In this document: piece after piece, positions 1 through 10,219 of the stretch
Numbering within the stretch: the stretch's first letter is position 1
How the letters are laid out: the number at the start of each line of letters is the position of its first letter
DNA from: Parietaria judaica
Taxonomy: Eukaryota; Streptophyta; Magnoliopsida; Rosales; Urticaceae
Assembly (NCBI GenBank): GCA_954871525.1
Contig: OX940865.1
Coordinates: 8,680,001 to 8,744,000, forward strand
DNA length: 64,000 nt
Reading direction: 5' to 3'
Translations under genes and position numbers: made by a program
The notes under the pieces: generated by a model
What the model was told of the DNA's origin: nothing
The model's input: only the letters and a program-made list of their open reading frames with translations
Database searches by the model: none

Positions 1-1069
1 GTTCTGATAAGTATGTATATATATATATATATACATATTAGGCTATCGCTTTTCCTTTTGGAAATTGGTGTAATATTTGGTCATAAGTAATGTTTTAAAA
101 GTCTGTTATTTTATTCTTATAGAACAATATTGTAATTGTAGTTGCCGTCGGGGTTTACCCTAGGGTTTCGTAGTCTATTTTAGTGTCTGAGAATTTTGAA
201 GAAGAAAAAAAGAGTTAATAACAGCAGAAGTACCTAATATTTTTTTAATAACATAAATCAATTTTTAATACTCAAAGTTCTCAACATCTGGTGGTTTGTT
301 TGCCTCTAAAATCTTATGAACTTGTTGTTGAAGTTCATGAGCTAGTACATCTAAATTTTTATTAAATCGATTAAAAAAGTAAAGTAATTGGAGAGAAGCG
401 AATAAGAAACATCGAAAACTTTGATCGTAAAAGAAGTATTCGTGCTAAAAAATTAAAAATAAATAAATACTTATGCTGCTATAACCTAAAAAAAAAAAAC
501 ATAGCTTATAGATAAAATCTTGACTTGAATTGGCTAGTTAAATTATAGATTAATTGTGTGAACGGAAGATAAATATTCAAAGACTAACCAAACGTGGTCA
601 TGACAAAGATTTAATAAACAAATTTATATTTTATTATTAGAGTAAATAACGCGTTTTAGTCATATTTGGATCTTCTAGATAAAACTTTGGTTGCTTGTTC
701 AAAGTTATATTCTCATGGTCAAATTTTAGAAGTTTGACTTTGAGCCTTTGCATGTATATTATATAATATATAATAGTCAAAGAGTGAAAGAGATAACCAT
801 TAAGGCGTTACAATTCAGTCGTGGTTTATTTAATTGTTACCGCTTGATATATAGCTATTTAGCCCTTGCAATTAAACCGATAAAATAAATTCAAAAGAAA
901 ATTCTATGCAAGTAGATAATTATATTAATGGTATCGACATCGAATGCGATTCGAGAATTGTTGTAGGTTGGATTAAGTTAGGTATTTGTAATCTTTTGGA
1001 CTTTGGGGGAAAAATAATTTCGTTATTATAGGGTTTAAACTACAATATTCAACACTTTTATATGTAATT
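1..1069. other. AT-rich intergenic DNA, no gene seen
   Basis: No convincing coding frame was found on either strand. A short (TA)n tract lies at about 15-36. The sequence is AT-rich with many short homopolymer runs, as in plant intergenic DNA. Confidence 0.5.
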
Positions 1070-1530
1070 AAGGAAATCAAGTAGCAGATGCGTTGGCTCG
1101 TTTTGGTGCTGAGGGTAGAGATAATATGTTCAGAAATTCTAGTTAGCTTCCTGGAAATATAAAAAGTTTGTTTAGGTTAGACAACATGAATACTAGGCAT
1201 ATATAATGTTTTTTCTGTGCTAATTGGTTCGTGTGTTTTTGTTATGAAGATAATTTTGTTGGGGATACTTATAATGTTCGATTTGTAAATCTCAAATTCT
1301 ATCATGTATCACGGTTTTAGCTTATTTAATGTTTCTTTTATGTTAGTTGGAGCATATGGTTTATAGTATTAAGATAGTTTTGATATTTGGGATCTCTTTA
1401 ATGTTCGATTTGTAAATCCCAAATTTTATTATGTATCTACTGTTTTCCTCCGCCATACGTGAGGATCTATAAATAAATTTGAGACGGAGTCACTGTGTGA
1501 GTGGTCTTCGGCTTTTTCTAAAAAAATAAA
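1070..1530 (+). pseudogene. Remnant of the 3' end of a LINE (RNase H tail)
   Basis: From 1072 the plus strand reads GNQVADALARFGAEGRDN. This is the C-terminal signature of the RNase H domain at the end of plant LINE polyproteins (N-x-VADALA). It is followed by about 400 bp of non-coding sequence and an A-rich stretch near 1517-1535, as expected for a LINE 3' UTR and degenerate poly(A) tail. No upstream RT or endonuclease is present, so this looks like a 5'-truncated, dead insertion. The call rests on a short peptide and a tail; an older domesticated RNase H fragment is possible. Confidence 0.5.
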
Positions 1531-2242
1531 ATAAAAATTGTACTACTATTGATGGAGCCGGGTGTATAGTTTAGTCTGACAACCATCAATCCTTGAGTTG
1601 ATAGGGCAATAGAAAGGGTAATTAAGTTGTGTAGTCATATTGACGAGAGATTTCTGAGACTGTGCAAGTATGAAAGTGCACAATTATTGAAGATCATACA
1701 AGTATGAGATTGTATGGTCGAAGAGACTTAAAAATAATAATTGGTAACACCTATGTCAACAAGACACGTCTTATTTTCGGTAGCTCATTCATAGGAACTC
1801 CAAAGTTAAGCGTATTTGGCTTGGAGTAATCCTAGGATGAGTGACCTCTTTCTCGAGGAGCGTGTGAGAAAAGACTCGTGTTGGTCTGAGAAGACAATCG
1901 TAAATTCGATAGAGAATCCGGATCATTAACGTATGTTGAAAATGATCTTAAAACACAGCAAAGACTATAAATATTTCTAAGCAACTTATACTATTCTTCA
2001 CAAAGTAATGGCGTTAATATTTATAACACATAAAAATTGATGATGGGCAAGTTGACATGTTGGGTCACCCTTATCTTGGTAACAAATACCTATATCCTAT
2101 GAACTATGTATTTTCTTATTATTATTATTTTCACGAAATTTTGTTGGTAATATTAAAAAATGAAAGAAAGAGATAGTGCTCTAATAAGATAAAACAAGCG
2201 TGTAAATAGTCATGTATAAATTATAACAAGGTATTAAATTTC
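1531..2242. other. Intergenic, nothing recognised
   Basis: No coding frame, clear repeat boundary or RNA gene was recognised here. Confidence 0.4.
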
Positions 2243-2410
2243 TCAAATATCTATTGACATGCCCATTGAAAATCTTTTTTTCGAGGATATGCGAAATGAT
2301 ATATTCATCGGCATATCCATCGATTTACCTATGAGATACCAATAGACAAGCGATATATCCGTAAAATGAAAAGTGCAAAACGACATCGGCAAGTGGTATT
2401 TAAAACCTTG
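2243..2410 (-). repeat. Dispersed repeat ending in CAAGGTTTTAAA (copy 1)
   Basis: The segment contains repeated motifs of the type CATCGGCATATCC and GCGATATATCCGTAAAA. Read on the minus strand it begins CAAGGTTTTAAATACC. The segment at 5866-6066 has the same motifs and the same terminus. This looks like a family of small non-autonomous elements with subterminal repeats. The left boundary and TSD were not resolved. Confidence 0.4.
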
Positions 2411-2598
2411 GATTATAAAATAGTTGCATTGATGAGCTTCTTGAACAAGTGATGTACAACACGGACGGGGTATTGCACGGAGATGACAATGATGTAAATT
2501 GTAAAGTGAGTGACAAGCCTTGTCTGCCCTATCAGCCCGAGCCCAGGAGCACAGAAGCCCATCTTCTGCCATTTTTTTTAAATATCCTAACAGTAAAC
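2411..2598. repeat. Segmental duplicate of 3940-4290 (copy split by a hAT MITE)
   Basis: The stretch with TAGTTGCATTGA, AAGCCTTGTCT, CAGCCCGAGCCCA, GAAGCCCATCTTC and AACAGTAAAC recurs in the same order at 3940-4290. In this copy a hAT MITE interrupts the sequence at the CAGTAAAC site. The duplication is diverged and has no clear coding content. Confidence 0.6.
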
Positions 2599-3402
2599 TA
2601 GGGCTGAAACCAGAACTGGGAACCGGGAATTTGACTATTTTTTGTCCTTGTTCCTGGAAAACCGCGACACTGTTTTCTGTCCCGGTTTTGCTTATGGTTC
2701 TGAAAAGTCCTTGTTTTTTATTTAAATCAGAACCAGGACCGGGATCGAGACACCGATTAAAATCCCGATTTTTTTAGGATAAAAATTCGGGACGAAATCC
2801 GGGACAAATTCGGGACAAAATCCAAGATAGAAACATGAAAATTATCAAATTTTGAGTAAATCCAAAATGTAAAATACCAAATCCGAGTACAAAAGCAAAA
2901 TACAAAATAAACAAATGCAAGATCCCAGTTCACGTCGTGAACTTCACAATACCAAATTCAAATCTCAGTGCATAAAACCGAGTCTAAAATGCTAAATAGT
3001 AAATATTGAGTACAAATAAATTATTATTTTTATAACAAAACGACATATACGAAATGACATGCTAAATAAAATACTATGTAATGGCTGAAAAATAAATGAC
3101 ATGTTAAAATAACAGGCTGAAAAAATAAAATAATGGATTAACAAAACGACTTATAAGAATGACATGCTAAAAAATGACAAGCTTATAACAAAACGACATA
3201 AAACTGGATCCGGGACAAGAAAACCAGGAATTTCATATTTTAAATTTGTTTTGGTTTTGATTTTTCAAACCGGAACCGGGACGTCCCTTTTTAGGTTATA
3301 CTAAAAAGAATAAACTAGTTTTTTTTTTCTTCCAAAAACGGTCCGGTATCGGGACCAGAACCGGGACAAAACCGGGAACCGAGTACAAATTTTTCACCCC
3401 TA
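2599..3402. mobile_element. Non-autonomous hAT element, CCGG-rich, with 8-bp TSD
   Basis: The element begins TAGGGCTGAAA and ends TTTCACCCCTA, giving an 11-bp terminal inverted repeat with one mismatch, of Ac/hAT type. It is flanked by a perfect 8-bp duplication CAGTAAAC at 2591-2598 and 3403-3410. The interior has no gene. Near both ends it is built from many short motifs of the type ACCGGGAC/GGAACCGGG, which resemble subterminal transposase-binding repeats of hAT elements. The middle is AT-rich. The element at 46121-46699 has the same architecture. Confidence 0.85.
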
Positions 3403-3410
3403 CAGTAAAC

Positions 3411-3939
3411 AGTGTGGATGTGGACCCCGCTTCACCATTTAACTTAAGCCTGCACATAAAACCCGCAAATGCGGATTTTTAACCGAAATCGGACTGAATC
3501 TGGTTTTGAAAAAACCAAAACTGAATTAAGATCGAGTTAAACCGAAACCGAATTTCTAAAACCCGTAAGCAAATTAAACCGGTTCCGGGTTTTGGGTTTT
3601 GAGTTATAAAACCCGAAGGTCTCGAGGGTATTTTGGTAAATAAACGAGATAGAAGAAAGAAAATGGTGAGATATCGTCAAATGTTAAAGACTTGAAGTTT
3701 AAATTAAATTTTTTATTATTTTATAAAAAAACCATTGTATAGCTCATGCAATAACGTATTGGAATTAGCCCTTGTCCTCCCTTATTCTCGTAGAAAAAAT
3801 TAAATGTATAATTTTACATAAAAAAAAATGTATACATGTTCTATGTGAAGATAAACATTGACTAAGTTAAGTTAGTAGGTAGATTTTAATTAGTTTAAAC
3901 TTTAAAGAATGCGAGTGTAAAAAATTCATATATGGATAA
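3411..3939. other. Intergenic with CCGG/CCGAA-rich repeat debris
   Basis: About 3450-3615 contains further motifs such as AACCGAAA, AACCGGTTCC and AAACCCG, probably a decayed relative of the neighbouring CCGG-rich hAT MITE. No coding frame was seen. Confidence 0.35.
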
Positions 3940-4290
3940 TTATAATATAGTTGCATTGACGAGCAAGAGCTCTTTCAGCAAGTGATTGAGCTAGTACTAT
4001 AGAGATGACAAGATGTAAAAAGTGGCAGGAGCATGCCATTTGTAAACGTAGAAGTATAATTAATAGTGTTTTGTAGGCACACTTGAGATAGATTGTTCGA
4101 ACTCGAACAGAAATTGGCTTTCGTTTTTAATATTAAAATTTCTCCACAATTTTCTTCTTCTTCAGCATTACTAGCCAAGCCTTGTCTTCCCTCTCAGCCC
4201 GAGCCCAAGAGTCATGAAGCCCATCTTCAGCCATTTTTTAATTTATTATTTCTTAAAATACCCTCTAAACAGTAAACAGCTTAAGCCCAT
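3940..4290. repeat. Segmental duplicate of 2411-2598, carrying the empty site of the MITE
   Basis: It shares blocks in order with 2411-2598. At the point where that copy has CAGTAAAC-MITE-CAGTAAAC, this copy has a single uninterrupted CAGTAAAC (about 4269-4276). It therefore behaves as a paralogous empty site. Confidence 0.6.
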
Positions 4291-4536
4291 CTAGTTTCTA
4301 ATTTTCACGCTTTGAAACTTAGCCATGTTTTATTCATTGCCAATTAAAGTGAAATTTCATGATACTTCAAGCGACTAGTTTTAAAAAATTCGTAATATGT
4401 CTCACTTTATCTCAAACGATATGAAAAAACACTGTTTATAAACTTTGATGAGCTATTTATATATGTAGACTGTATGTGCTTAGGTTGGAGCCAACCTAAG
4501 CCCTATTTATTTAATGTAGCATAGACTTTTGACACG

Positions 4537-4539
<3 letters not shown>

Positions 4540-4577
<38 letters not shown>
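4540..4577. repeat. (TA)n microsatellite
   Basis: A perfect TA dinucleotide run lies just beyond the stop codon of the first Kunitz gene. A similar, shorter AT tract lies beyond the second Kunitz gene (about 9543-9557), suggesting that the 3' flanks were duplicated with the genes. Confidence 0.9.
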
Positions 4578-4580
<3 letters not shown>

Positions 4581-4588
4581 AACATTGA

Positions 4589-5179
4589 TTAATAAGCCCT
4601 CTCGAAGACAACAGGAAGAGCAGGACGACCATCCCAAACCAACAATATCTTGCCATCTTCAACAATAGAACCAATCTCTCCACATCTGAACCAAGCGCAG
4701 TCAGGGCAAGGATCCTTAGGGCACCAAATGATAAGGTAACTTCCCTCAACCTGCCCGGGGAAGATGTGGAAGTAGTTCGTGTATCCCTCACCGGTGTCCA
4801 CTCCAGTGCCAATAAGCTCGCCGTTGAGCTGCCACATCGTTGACTGCACGCAGATCGACGCCGCCGCAAATGTGACCTGGAAATCCCGTCCCTCCCTCAC
4901 CACGTTCTCGTCCTCGAAGAACGGTGCAAAGGTCACGGGAAGGCCCTGCTCAGATGATGTGGCCTCCTGTCCAACGAAGAGAGGGCAGGAGTCTTGGCGG
5001 CTGACAAGAGTGAAGCGCCCGCCCTGGTCGGTGACCATCGGCTTGATGTAGTACTCAACACCTCGCTGGAGTGGTTGACCGGAGGTGTCTCGTACCTCCA
5101 TTTGTGCTGAGGTTTTCGCCGCCATGAGGGCTAGGCATAGTATTAAGCTCGTGATCGTAGGTTGTGCAAGCAACTTCAT
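4589..5179 (-). CDS. Kunitz-type (STI family) protease inhibitor, miraculin-like
   Basis: The 196-residue product fits the intronless, secreted plant Kunitz/STI family (beta-trefoil, about 180-210 residues). Residues 1-26 form a signal peptide ending TSAQ. The N-terminal family signature VRDTSGQPLQRGVEYYI starts near residue 29. Six cysteines (65, 110, 153, 158, 161, 166) match the three-disulfide miraculin-like pattern, including the WCPKDPCPDC cluster. The usual reactive-site loop (about residues 71-82, EATSSEQGLPV) has no Lys or Arg at the expected P1 place, so trypsin inhibition is uncertain and another target or a non-inhibitory role is possible. It is the first of four minus-strand Kunitz copies and is most like the one at 9569-10141. 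The start ATG precedes the signal peptide directly. Confidence 0.92.
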   Translation of the reverse strand: MKLLAQPTITSLILCLALMAAKTSAQMEVRDTSGQPLQRGVEYYIKPMVTDQGGRFTLVSRQDSCPLFVGQEATSSEQGLPVTFAPFFEDENVVREGRDFQVTFAAASICVQSTMWQLNGELIGTGVDTGEGYTNYFHIFPGQVEGSYLIIWCPKDPCPDCAWFRCGEIGSIVEDGKILLVWDGRPALPVVFERAY

Positions 5180-5257
5180 GTTTGATGATGATAGAATGAT
5201 TTTTTTTTGGCTTTGATTTGGTTTTGTTTTTGTGTTTCTTCATGTTGATATGACATT

Positions 5258-5265
5258 AATTTATA
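5258..5265 (-). promoter_or_regulatory. TATA box of the first Kunitz gene
   Basis: The minus strand reads CCTATAAATTAA about 80 bp upstream of the ATG. All four Kunitz copies have a TATAAAT motif 65-82 bp upstream of their start, which supports it as the core promoter. Confidence 0.65.
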
Positions 5266-5289
5266 GGATTTTGTTTATGTGTTTGAATT

Positions 5290-5510
5290 GTTCGTGGATA
5301 TATATCCAAGGTGCGAAATGCCGCGAATTCCGTCTCGGCTCGGCCGGCGGCGGCGCGCGTGTGGTAGTACATTTGTGTGAGTCCTCCCCCATCCACAAAA
5401 TCCTATGACCCTAAGGGCCCAAGCCCTTGTCCCTAATATTTGGTATATAAACATCACCAAACTCTTATCATCTATCAATGTGGGACTTTTGTTATTCAAC
5501 TAATATCACA
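5290..5510. other. GC-rich patch of unknown origin upstream of a Kunitz gene
   Basis: About 5320-5365 is a very GC-rich tract (CGGCTCGGCCGGCGGCGGCG) in AT-rich surroundings. It is followed by GGTATATAAACATCACC and TCAATGTGGGACTTTTG. This looks like a fragment of a transposon or LTR promoter, but no termini or TSD were found. Confidence 0.3.
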
Positions 5511-5865
5511 CATTCACACTTAACATACACTTCACCTAATAAATTAACTTAATATTATACACTTCAAATAATATTATACACTTAACATACATATACACTT
5601 AATATATAATATTATATTCTTCAACTAATAATAAATTTGTTAACATACATACACAATTTACATGCATATTCACTTATTATAACACACTTAACATATTCAC
5701 TTCACATAATAATTTGACTTAATATTATACACTTCAACTAATAATGTGATTTTACATTATACATTTCACTTTCACCTACATATTTAAGTTACAAATGTGT
5801 TTTGTTGTATACAATTATGTCTTGAATTTATTAAATATGTAGTTTTGAACCCAAATAAATATCAT
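5511..5865. repeat. Low-complexity ACACTTAACATA-type array
   Basis: Imperfectly repeated motifs of the kind TTAATATTATACACTTCA and CACTTAACATACA recur through the segment. It looks like a degenerate minisatellite with no coding content. Confidence 0.45.
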
Positions 5866-6066
5866 GCTTAAATACTCAAATTTTTTTACAGAATATCCGT
5901 CGGCATATCCATCGGCAAGCGGTATGCCCATTTGAAAAATGCGATAAATCCGGTAAACGACATGCCCTTTTTTTACCATTTGCCCATCGACATACCCATC
6001 GGCAAGCGATATATCCGTAAAACGAAAAATTCGAAACGAAAACGGCAAGCGGCATTTTAAACCTTG
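5866..6066 (-). repeat. Dispersed repeat ending in CAAGGTTTAAAA (copy 2)
   Basis: It shares with 2243-2410 the motifs CGGCATATCCATCGGCAAGCG and GCGATATATCCGTAAAA and the terminus AAACCTTG. No TSD was resolved. Confidence 0.4.
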
Positions 6067-7254
6067 TATATATCCATTGAAATTGTAGATGACGTGTGTT
6101 GACTTTTCAATTAAGGGTAAATAATAATAAAGATAATAACGGCAAATGTTCCCAAGTTTAAGTAAATTTAGATGTCATATAGTGACTTGTTTCATTTACC
6201 ACGTTTTATTTGCACTCCTATTATGAGGGCATGGTAATGAGGATGATATGATACGTCATGAGTGACAGAATGAGGACATAGAACACGTGCCTCAAACGTC
6301 TTTTATTCGATTTCGGTACTCGACATTTACAGATGAAGTTTATATATATATATAAATAATCGTTAATTTTGGCTTAAGTTATATATATATGCCGCAATTA
6401 TCTCATAAATGTAGTGCGTAGATCCAATTTTTGTATACAAATAGGTGTTAAGATATAGGTGATTTGGTTCAATCTAAAATGCTGAGTAGATGTTAGGCCT
6501 CGGATTCAAGGTCAAACCTTATTGAGCAAGGCAAAGCAAAGATGTATATTAAATAATTAAAATGTTTTTGATTAATTAAATAGGGCATGTGAAAAGGAAT
6601 ATGAAATACTAAGTTACTAACCACTTGTGTGTGTGTGTATATATATATATATCCAGCTATAGTAAAAAAATGTATTCGTTGGTAAAACAATTTACAGAAC
6701 CGAATTTCGATTTTTCTTATAACTAACTTGGAAATATTTAAAAGTTTTTCTTGACTTATATAATTTTGATGAGTGTTTTTTATTTACTTAATTTTTCTGA
6801 ATTTTTAGAAGAACAATAAAAACATAATTTTATCATCTAATATTTGTTTTGCAATATACTATTAAGAAAGTAAACCAAACGTTTCTGAAAACGAACTCAA
6901 AATTACTTATCAAAACAGGGAAAAAAAATACTCTTTAAAACATAACCAAATACATCCGAATTAATCGTGTTCCACCAGTGTTCAATATGTCCGTTAATTT
7001 GTCCAAACTTACGGATGTAAGAAGTTACTTTTTTCATACTATTACTTAAATACATATATATAGGATACAGCCACGCATTTTACTTTCTTCAAATCCTATT
7101 GTAAAGTCAAAAGAGTTTGCATGACGGTTTTGAAGAAGAACAAAAAAAAATGTATATATAAGCCCATTGCAATTCAAACCTATCAACTGATCCTACTCCT
7201 CCGAGTAAATGTATTACAGTTCAAACTTGTGCTCTTGTTTACGGAGTTTCAGAT

Positions 7255-7322
<68 letters not shown>

Positions 7323-8017
7323 ACGTGTACTGTTTGATTTTGTAACTTCATCTACATTGAGATACATGATATTAGGATTTTATGACTTCATCTCTACGAT
7401 AGGAAAATGTCAATGTTTGTGTTCATTTTGTATGGCAGGCAAACAAAAGTCAGTTATTGTGTGCAATTGGATATTTGAGGAGAAAAAATTAAATGGAGTC
7501 ATAAACGAATTTATTTAACATACTGTTTTAGATTTATCATTTCGCATGAAAATACAAATCGTGAATAATATTCTAATGCGTGTATGCTGATTTATTTCGT
7601 TGCCTTATCCCTAAATAGAGTGTGCGCCGTGGACATGATATCAGTCTTGTGAAAACTCAAAACTAAAATATTTTAGAATCTCTAGACTTGTGCTAATTAA
7701 GATTATTGAAAGATTACGTACTATTCATTTCCTAATTAAAAAAAAAAAACAGAGATTACTATTCATTTGTAATTCTATATATAAAAAATAACAATCTTTA
7801 ACTCAAAATTCCTTTTTATTAATTTTGATGACTCACTTTTTCGTTAAACTAAAATTTATGATCAGGAGATTAGGCTGACGACAATAGTAATTTAAATGAA
7901 ACCAAAGTTTTACATGACATCATTAACGAAGTGCTTAATTCACGAGGGTTCACTATGACCATAGAAAAATTAGTAAATGATGAATCTCAAGCTTTTGAGC
8001 TATTTTCAAGTGAAAAT
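6067..8017. other. AT-rich intergenic DNA with a long (TA)n tract
   Basis: No gene was seen. A perfect TA run of about 30 units lies at 7258-7318; frames through it are artefacts. The rest is AT-rich and featureless to the eye. Confidence 0.5.
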
Positions 8018-8080
8018 TAATGTGGGGTATATACCCTCCTCTTGGAGTCTAAAGAATTCGAGGGCATATACCCCACATTA
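8018..8080. repeat. Short inverted repeat (21-bp arms)
   Basis: Arms at 8018-8038 and 8060-8080 are reverse complements with one mismatch. The arm begins TAATGTGGGG and ends ACCCTC; the loop is 21 bp. It could be a tiny foldback or the relic of a MITE end. Confidence 0.6.
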
Positions 8081-8338
8081 AATTTAGAGGAGAAAGTTTT
8101 TTTACGACTCCAAAAAAGAGAACTTTTCCTCCCCGGAAGGACTCCTAAAAATGGCCCTTGACAAGAAAGAAGGAAAAAGAGAGAACGTGTGGACTTTGTA
8201 AGAAATCTCCCCCGGGAGAGGATTCCTTGCACCGTTCCACAATCCAAGTACAGTCCATTCCGAGACATTCATATTCCTCGTTTCGGACTCTTATGTACAC
8301 CGACTCTTGTAATAGCTACGGAAAATCATAGTGTAAAC

Positions 8339-8882
8339 TGTTGGATCCCAATACACGGATCTACGAAGATTCACGAATAACACAAGAATAATAGCAAACC
8401 TAAGAATACGAAATTGAGAGAAAATGTTTCTCTGATTAAATCGAAAGCAAAATACAAAGAGATAACTCGAAATTCTAATGGACTCTCACTACTCACGACT
8501 ATACTCGGCACTTTACAATGTACACAATGCTAGGTTTATATAGGCCTCACATAGGCAAAACCCTAGCTAACCGAATCGCACCAAATCAGGAACCTACCCT
8601 AAATAACCTCGCCAAATCTTTGACTTGATTTGCTTGCTTCTCAAGCTACGCGTTTTCCTTTCTGGGTAGTTGCTGACTTTCTCTTTGTCCCCTTGCTGAC
8701 CTGCTCGTATGCTCCGGGCTGAGCTTGCCTTCTATCCGGACTCTCTGCTCGTGTTCACCCGAGCTGGGCTGAAGGGCTGTCCGTCTTCTGTTCTGGTCGG
8801 TACTCGGGCTGACTCCTTGCGAGAATTTCTGCCCGTCCTAGGTTCTGGCCGTCACCCGGACTAAGTCAAGCTTAAGCTCACA
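8339..8882 (-). mobile_element. Solo LTR with 5-bp TSD
   Basis: The 544-bp segment begins TGTTGGATCCC and ends AGCTCACA, the canonical TG...CA of an LTR. It is flanked by a perfect 5-bp duplication TAAAC (8334-8338 and 8883-8887). Read on the minus strand it contains a TATATAAACC TATA-type motif near 8535-8545 and ends GGGATCCAACA, a usual plant LTR 3' end, which sets the orientation. No second copy or internal region is present, so it is the product of LTR-LTR recombination. It is not related in sequence to the three Tat elements to the right. Confidence 0.75.
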
Positions 8883-8887
8883 TAAAC

Positions 8888-9568
8888 TCCATGGATCAGT
8901 AGGCACTTCATTAACGACCCGAACCAGCTCTTGTATGTTCGGACTATATTTGAATTGGGAAGTAAACAAAAGTTCTGATGACCCGAAAGAGGCCATTTAG
9001 ATAAAACAATTTATTTAGAAATTGTTTAAAAAAATTCTATAATTTTCAAGTAGACACATTTTTCTATCAACCTCAAGAGTGTTTTGAGAGATTGCAACAT
9101 GAGACCGAATAATGACGGAAAATTAAAGATGAACATACAAAGGTTTTTCGTTGGCCCGCTAACGAAGCATCTACTCTACAAAAATTGTACTATGACCGTC
9201 GAGAAAAACGAAAGTACGATAGGAGAAGTCTTACCTAGTGTCGGAATATATACGATGAGTAAGCAAACGACATAGGGTTTTGGTATCTGACTGCGACGTT
9301 TTTAACACCATTCTCAATTTCATGTACTAAAATCACATGATTAATACATAAATATCTTAATCTATAATATACACGTGGCTTCTCAAGTGACTTTAAAGCA
9401 AAACAATTACATGATGGCTCCAATCCTTAATGAGCTTGCTAAGCTATATAAAATCTGTAGGCTTTGATTCAAGCTCTATTTATTTATTTTTCGTGGCATA
9501 ATCAGCATACACTTTTTATTATATATCATACATACACACACACATATATATATATATCAACACTATTA
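8888..9568. other. Intergenic between the solo LTR and the second Kunitz gene
   Basis: No coding frame was supported. The last 50 bp include a CA/TA-rich stretch similar to that 3' of the first Kunitz gene. Confidence 0.4.
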
Positions 9569-10141
9569 CTAAGCTCTTTGGAATACAACCGGAAGACCAG
9601 AACGACCATCCCAAACCAACAATCTCTTGCCAGCTTCAACCATGGTGCCCACATTCCATTCACACCTGAACCAAGAGCAGTTAGGGCAAGGATCCGTAGG
9701 GCACCACCCGATGAAGTAACTTCCCGCGACATCCCCGGCGCTGATATGGAAGTAGTTGGTGTAACCCTCTTCCCGGGTGTCCTCTCCGGTGATGATCATC
9801 TCGCCGTCGAGCCTCCACATCGTTGACTGCACGCAGATCGACGCCGCGGCAAACGCCACCTTGAAATCCCTCCCTTCCCGCACCAGATTCTCCGTCTCGA
9901 AGAATGGCGCGAAGGTAACGGGAAGGCCCTTCCCAGCTGACGTCGCCTCCTGCCCGACAAAGAGCGGGCAAGTCTCGTTACGGCTGACCAGAGTGAAGCG
10001 CCCACCGTGGTCGGTGATCGCCGGCTTGATGTAGTACTCTACGCTCCGCTGCAGCGGCTGACCGGAGGTGTCAAGTACTTCCTTTTGGGCCACCGTCGCC
10101 GCGGCCATGAAAGCGAGCCATGTCAGTGCGAGCAACTTCAT
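9569..10141 (-). CDS. Kunitz-type (STI family) protease inhibitor, miraculin-like
   Basis: This 190-residue single-exon gene is closely related to the copy at 4589-5179. A signal peptide (about residues 1-19, ending TVAQ) precedes the family signature VLDTSGQPLQ. The six cysteines of the three-disulfide pattern are present (58, 103, 147, 152, 155, 160; motif WCPTDPCPNC). The reactive loop reads EATSAGKGLPV. It has a Lys (71) near the P1 position, unlike the first copy, so a trypsin-like target is more plausible here. The C-terminal beta-strand motif GLPVVFQRA is intact. It is a secreted defence or storage protein by family knowledge. The start is the ATG directly before the signal peptide. 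Confidence 0.92.
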   Translation of the reverse strand: MKLLALTWLAFMAAATVAQKEVLDTSGQPLQRSVEYYIKPAITDHGGRFTLVSRNETCPLFVGQEATSAGKGLPVTFAPFFETENLVREGRDFKVAFAAASICVQSTMWRLDGEMIITGEDTREEGYTNYFHISAGDVAGSYFIGWCPTDPCPNCSWFRCEWNVGTMVEAGKRLLVWDGRSGLPVVFQRA

Positions 10142-10205
10142 GTTGTTGATATTGCGGACCAGTTTACGTTTGAATGATTTGCTTTGAATTTGTTTGGTTT
10201 ATTGA

Positions 10206-10213
10206 TATTTATA
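10206..10213 (-). promoter_or_regulatory. TATA box of the second Kunitz gene
   Basis: The minus strand reads CTTATAAATATC about 65 bp upstream of the ATG, matching the spacing in the other three copies. Confidence 0.65.
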
Positions 10214-10219
10214 AGATAT

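Noticed and set aside
7258..7318. Open frame through the TA tract (YIYIYI peptide)
   Set aside because: A dinucleotide repeat is open in several frames by chance; the flanks have no coding signal. The same applies to frames at 45312-45376, 59826-59876 and the poly-Tyr frame through the (TAA)n tract at 51261-51321.
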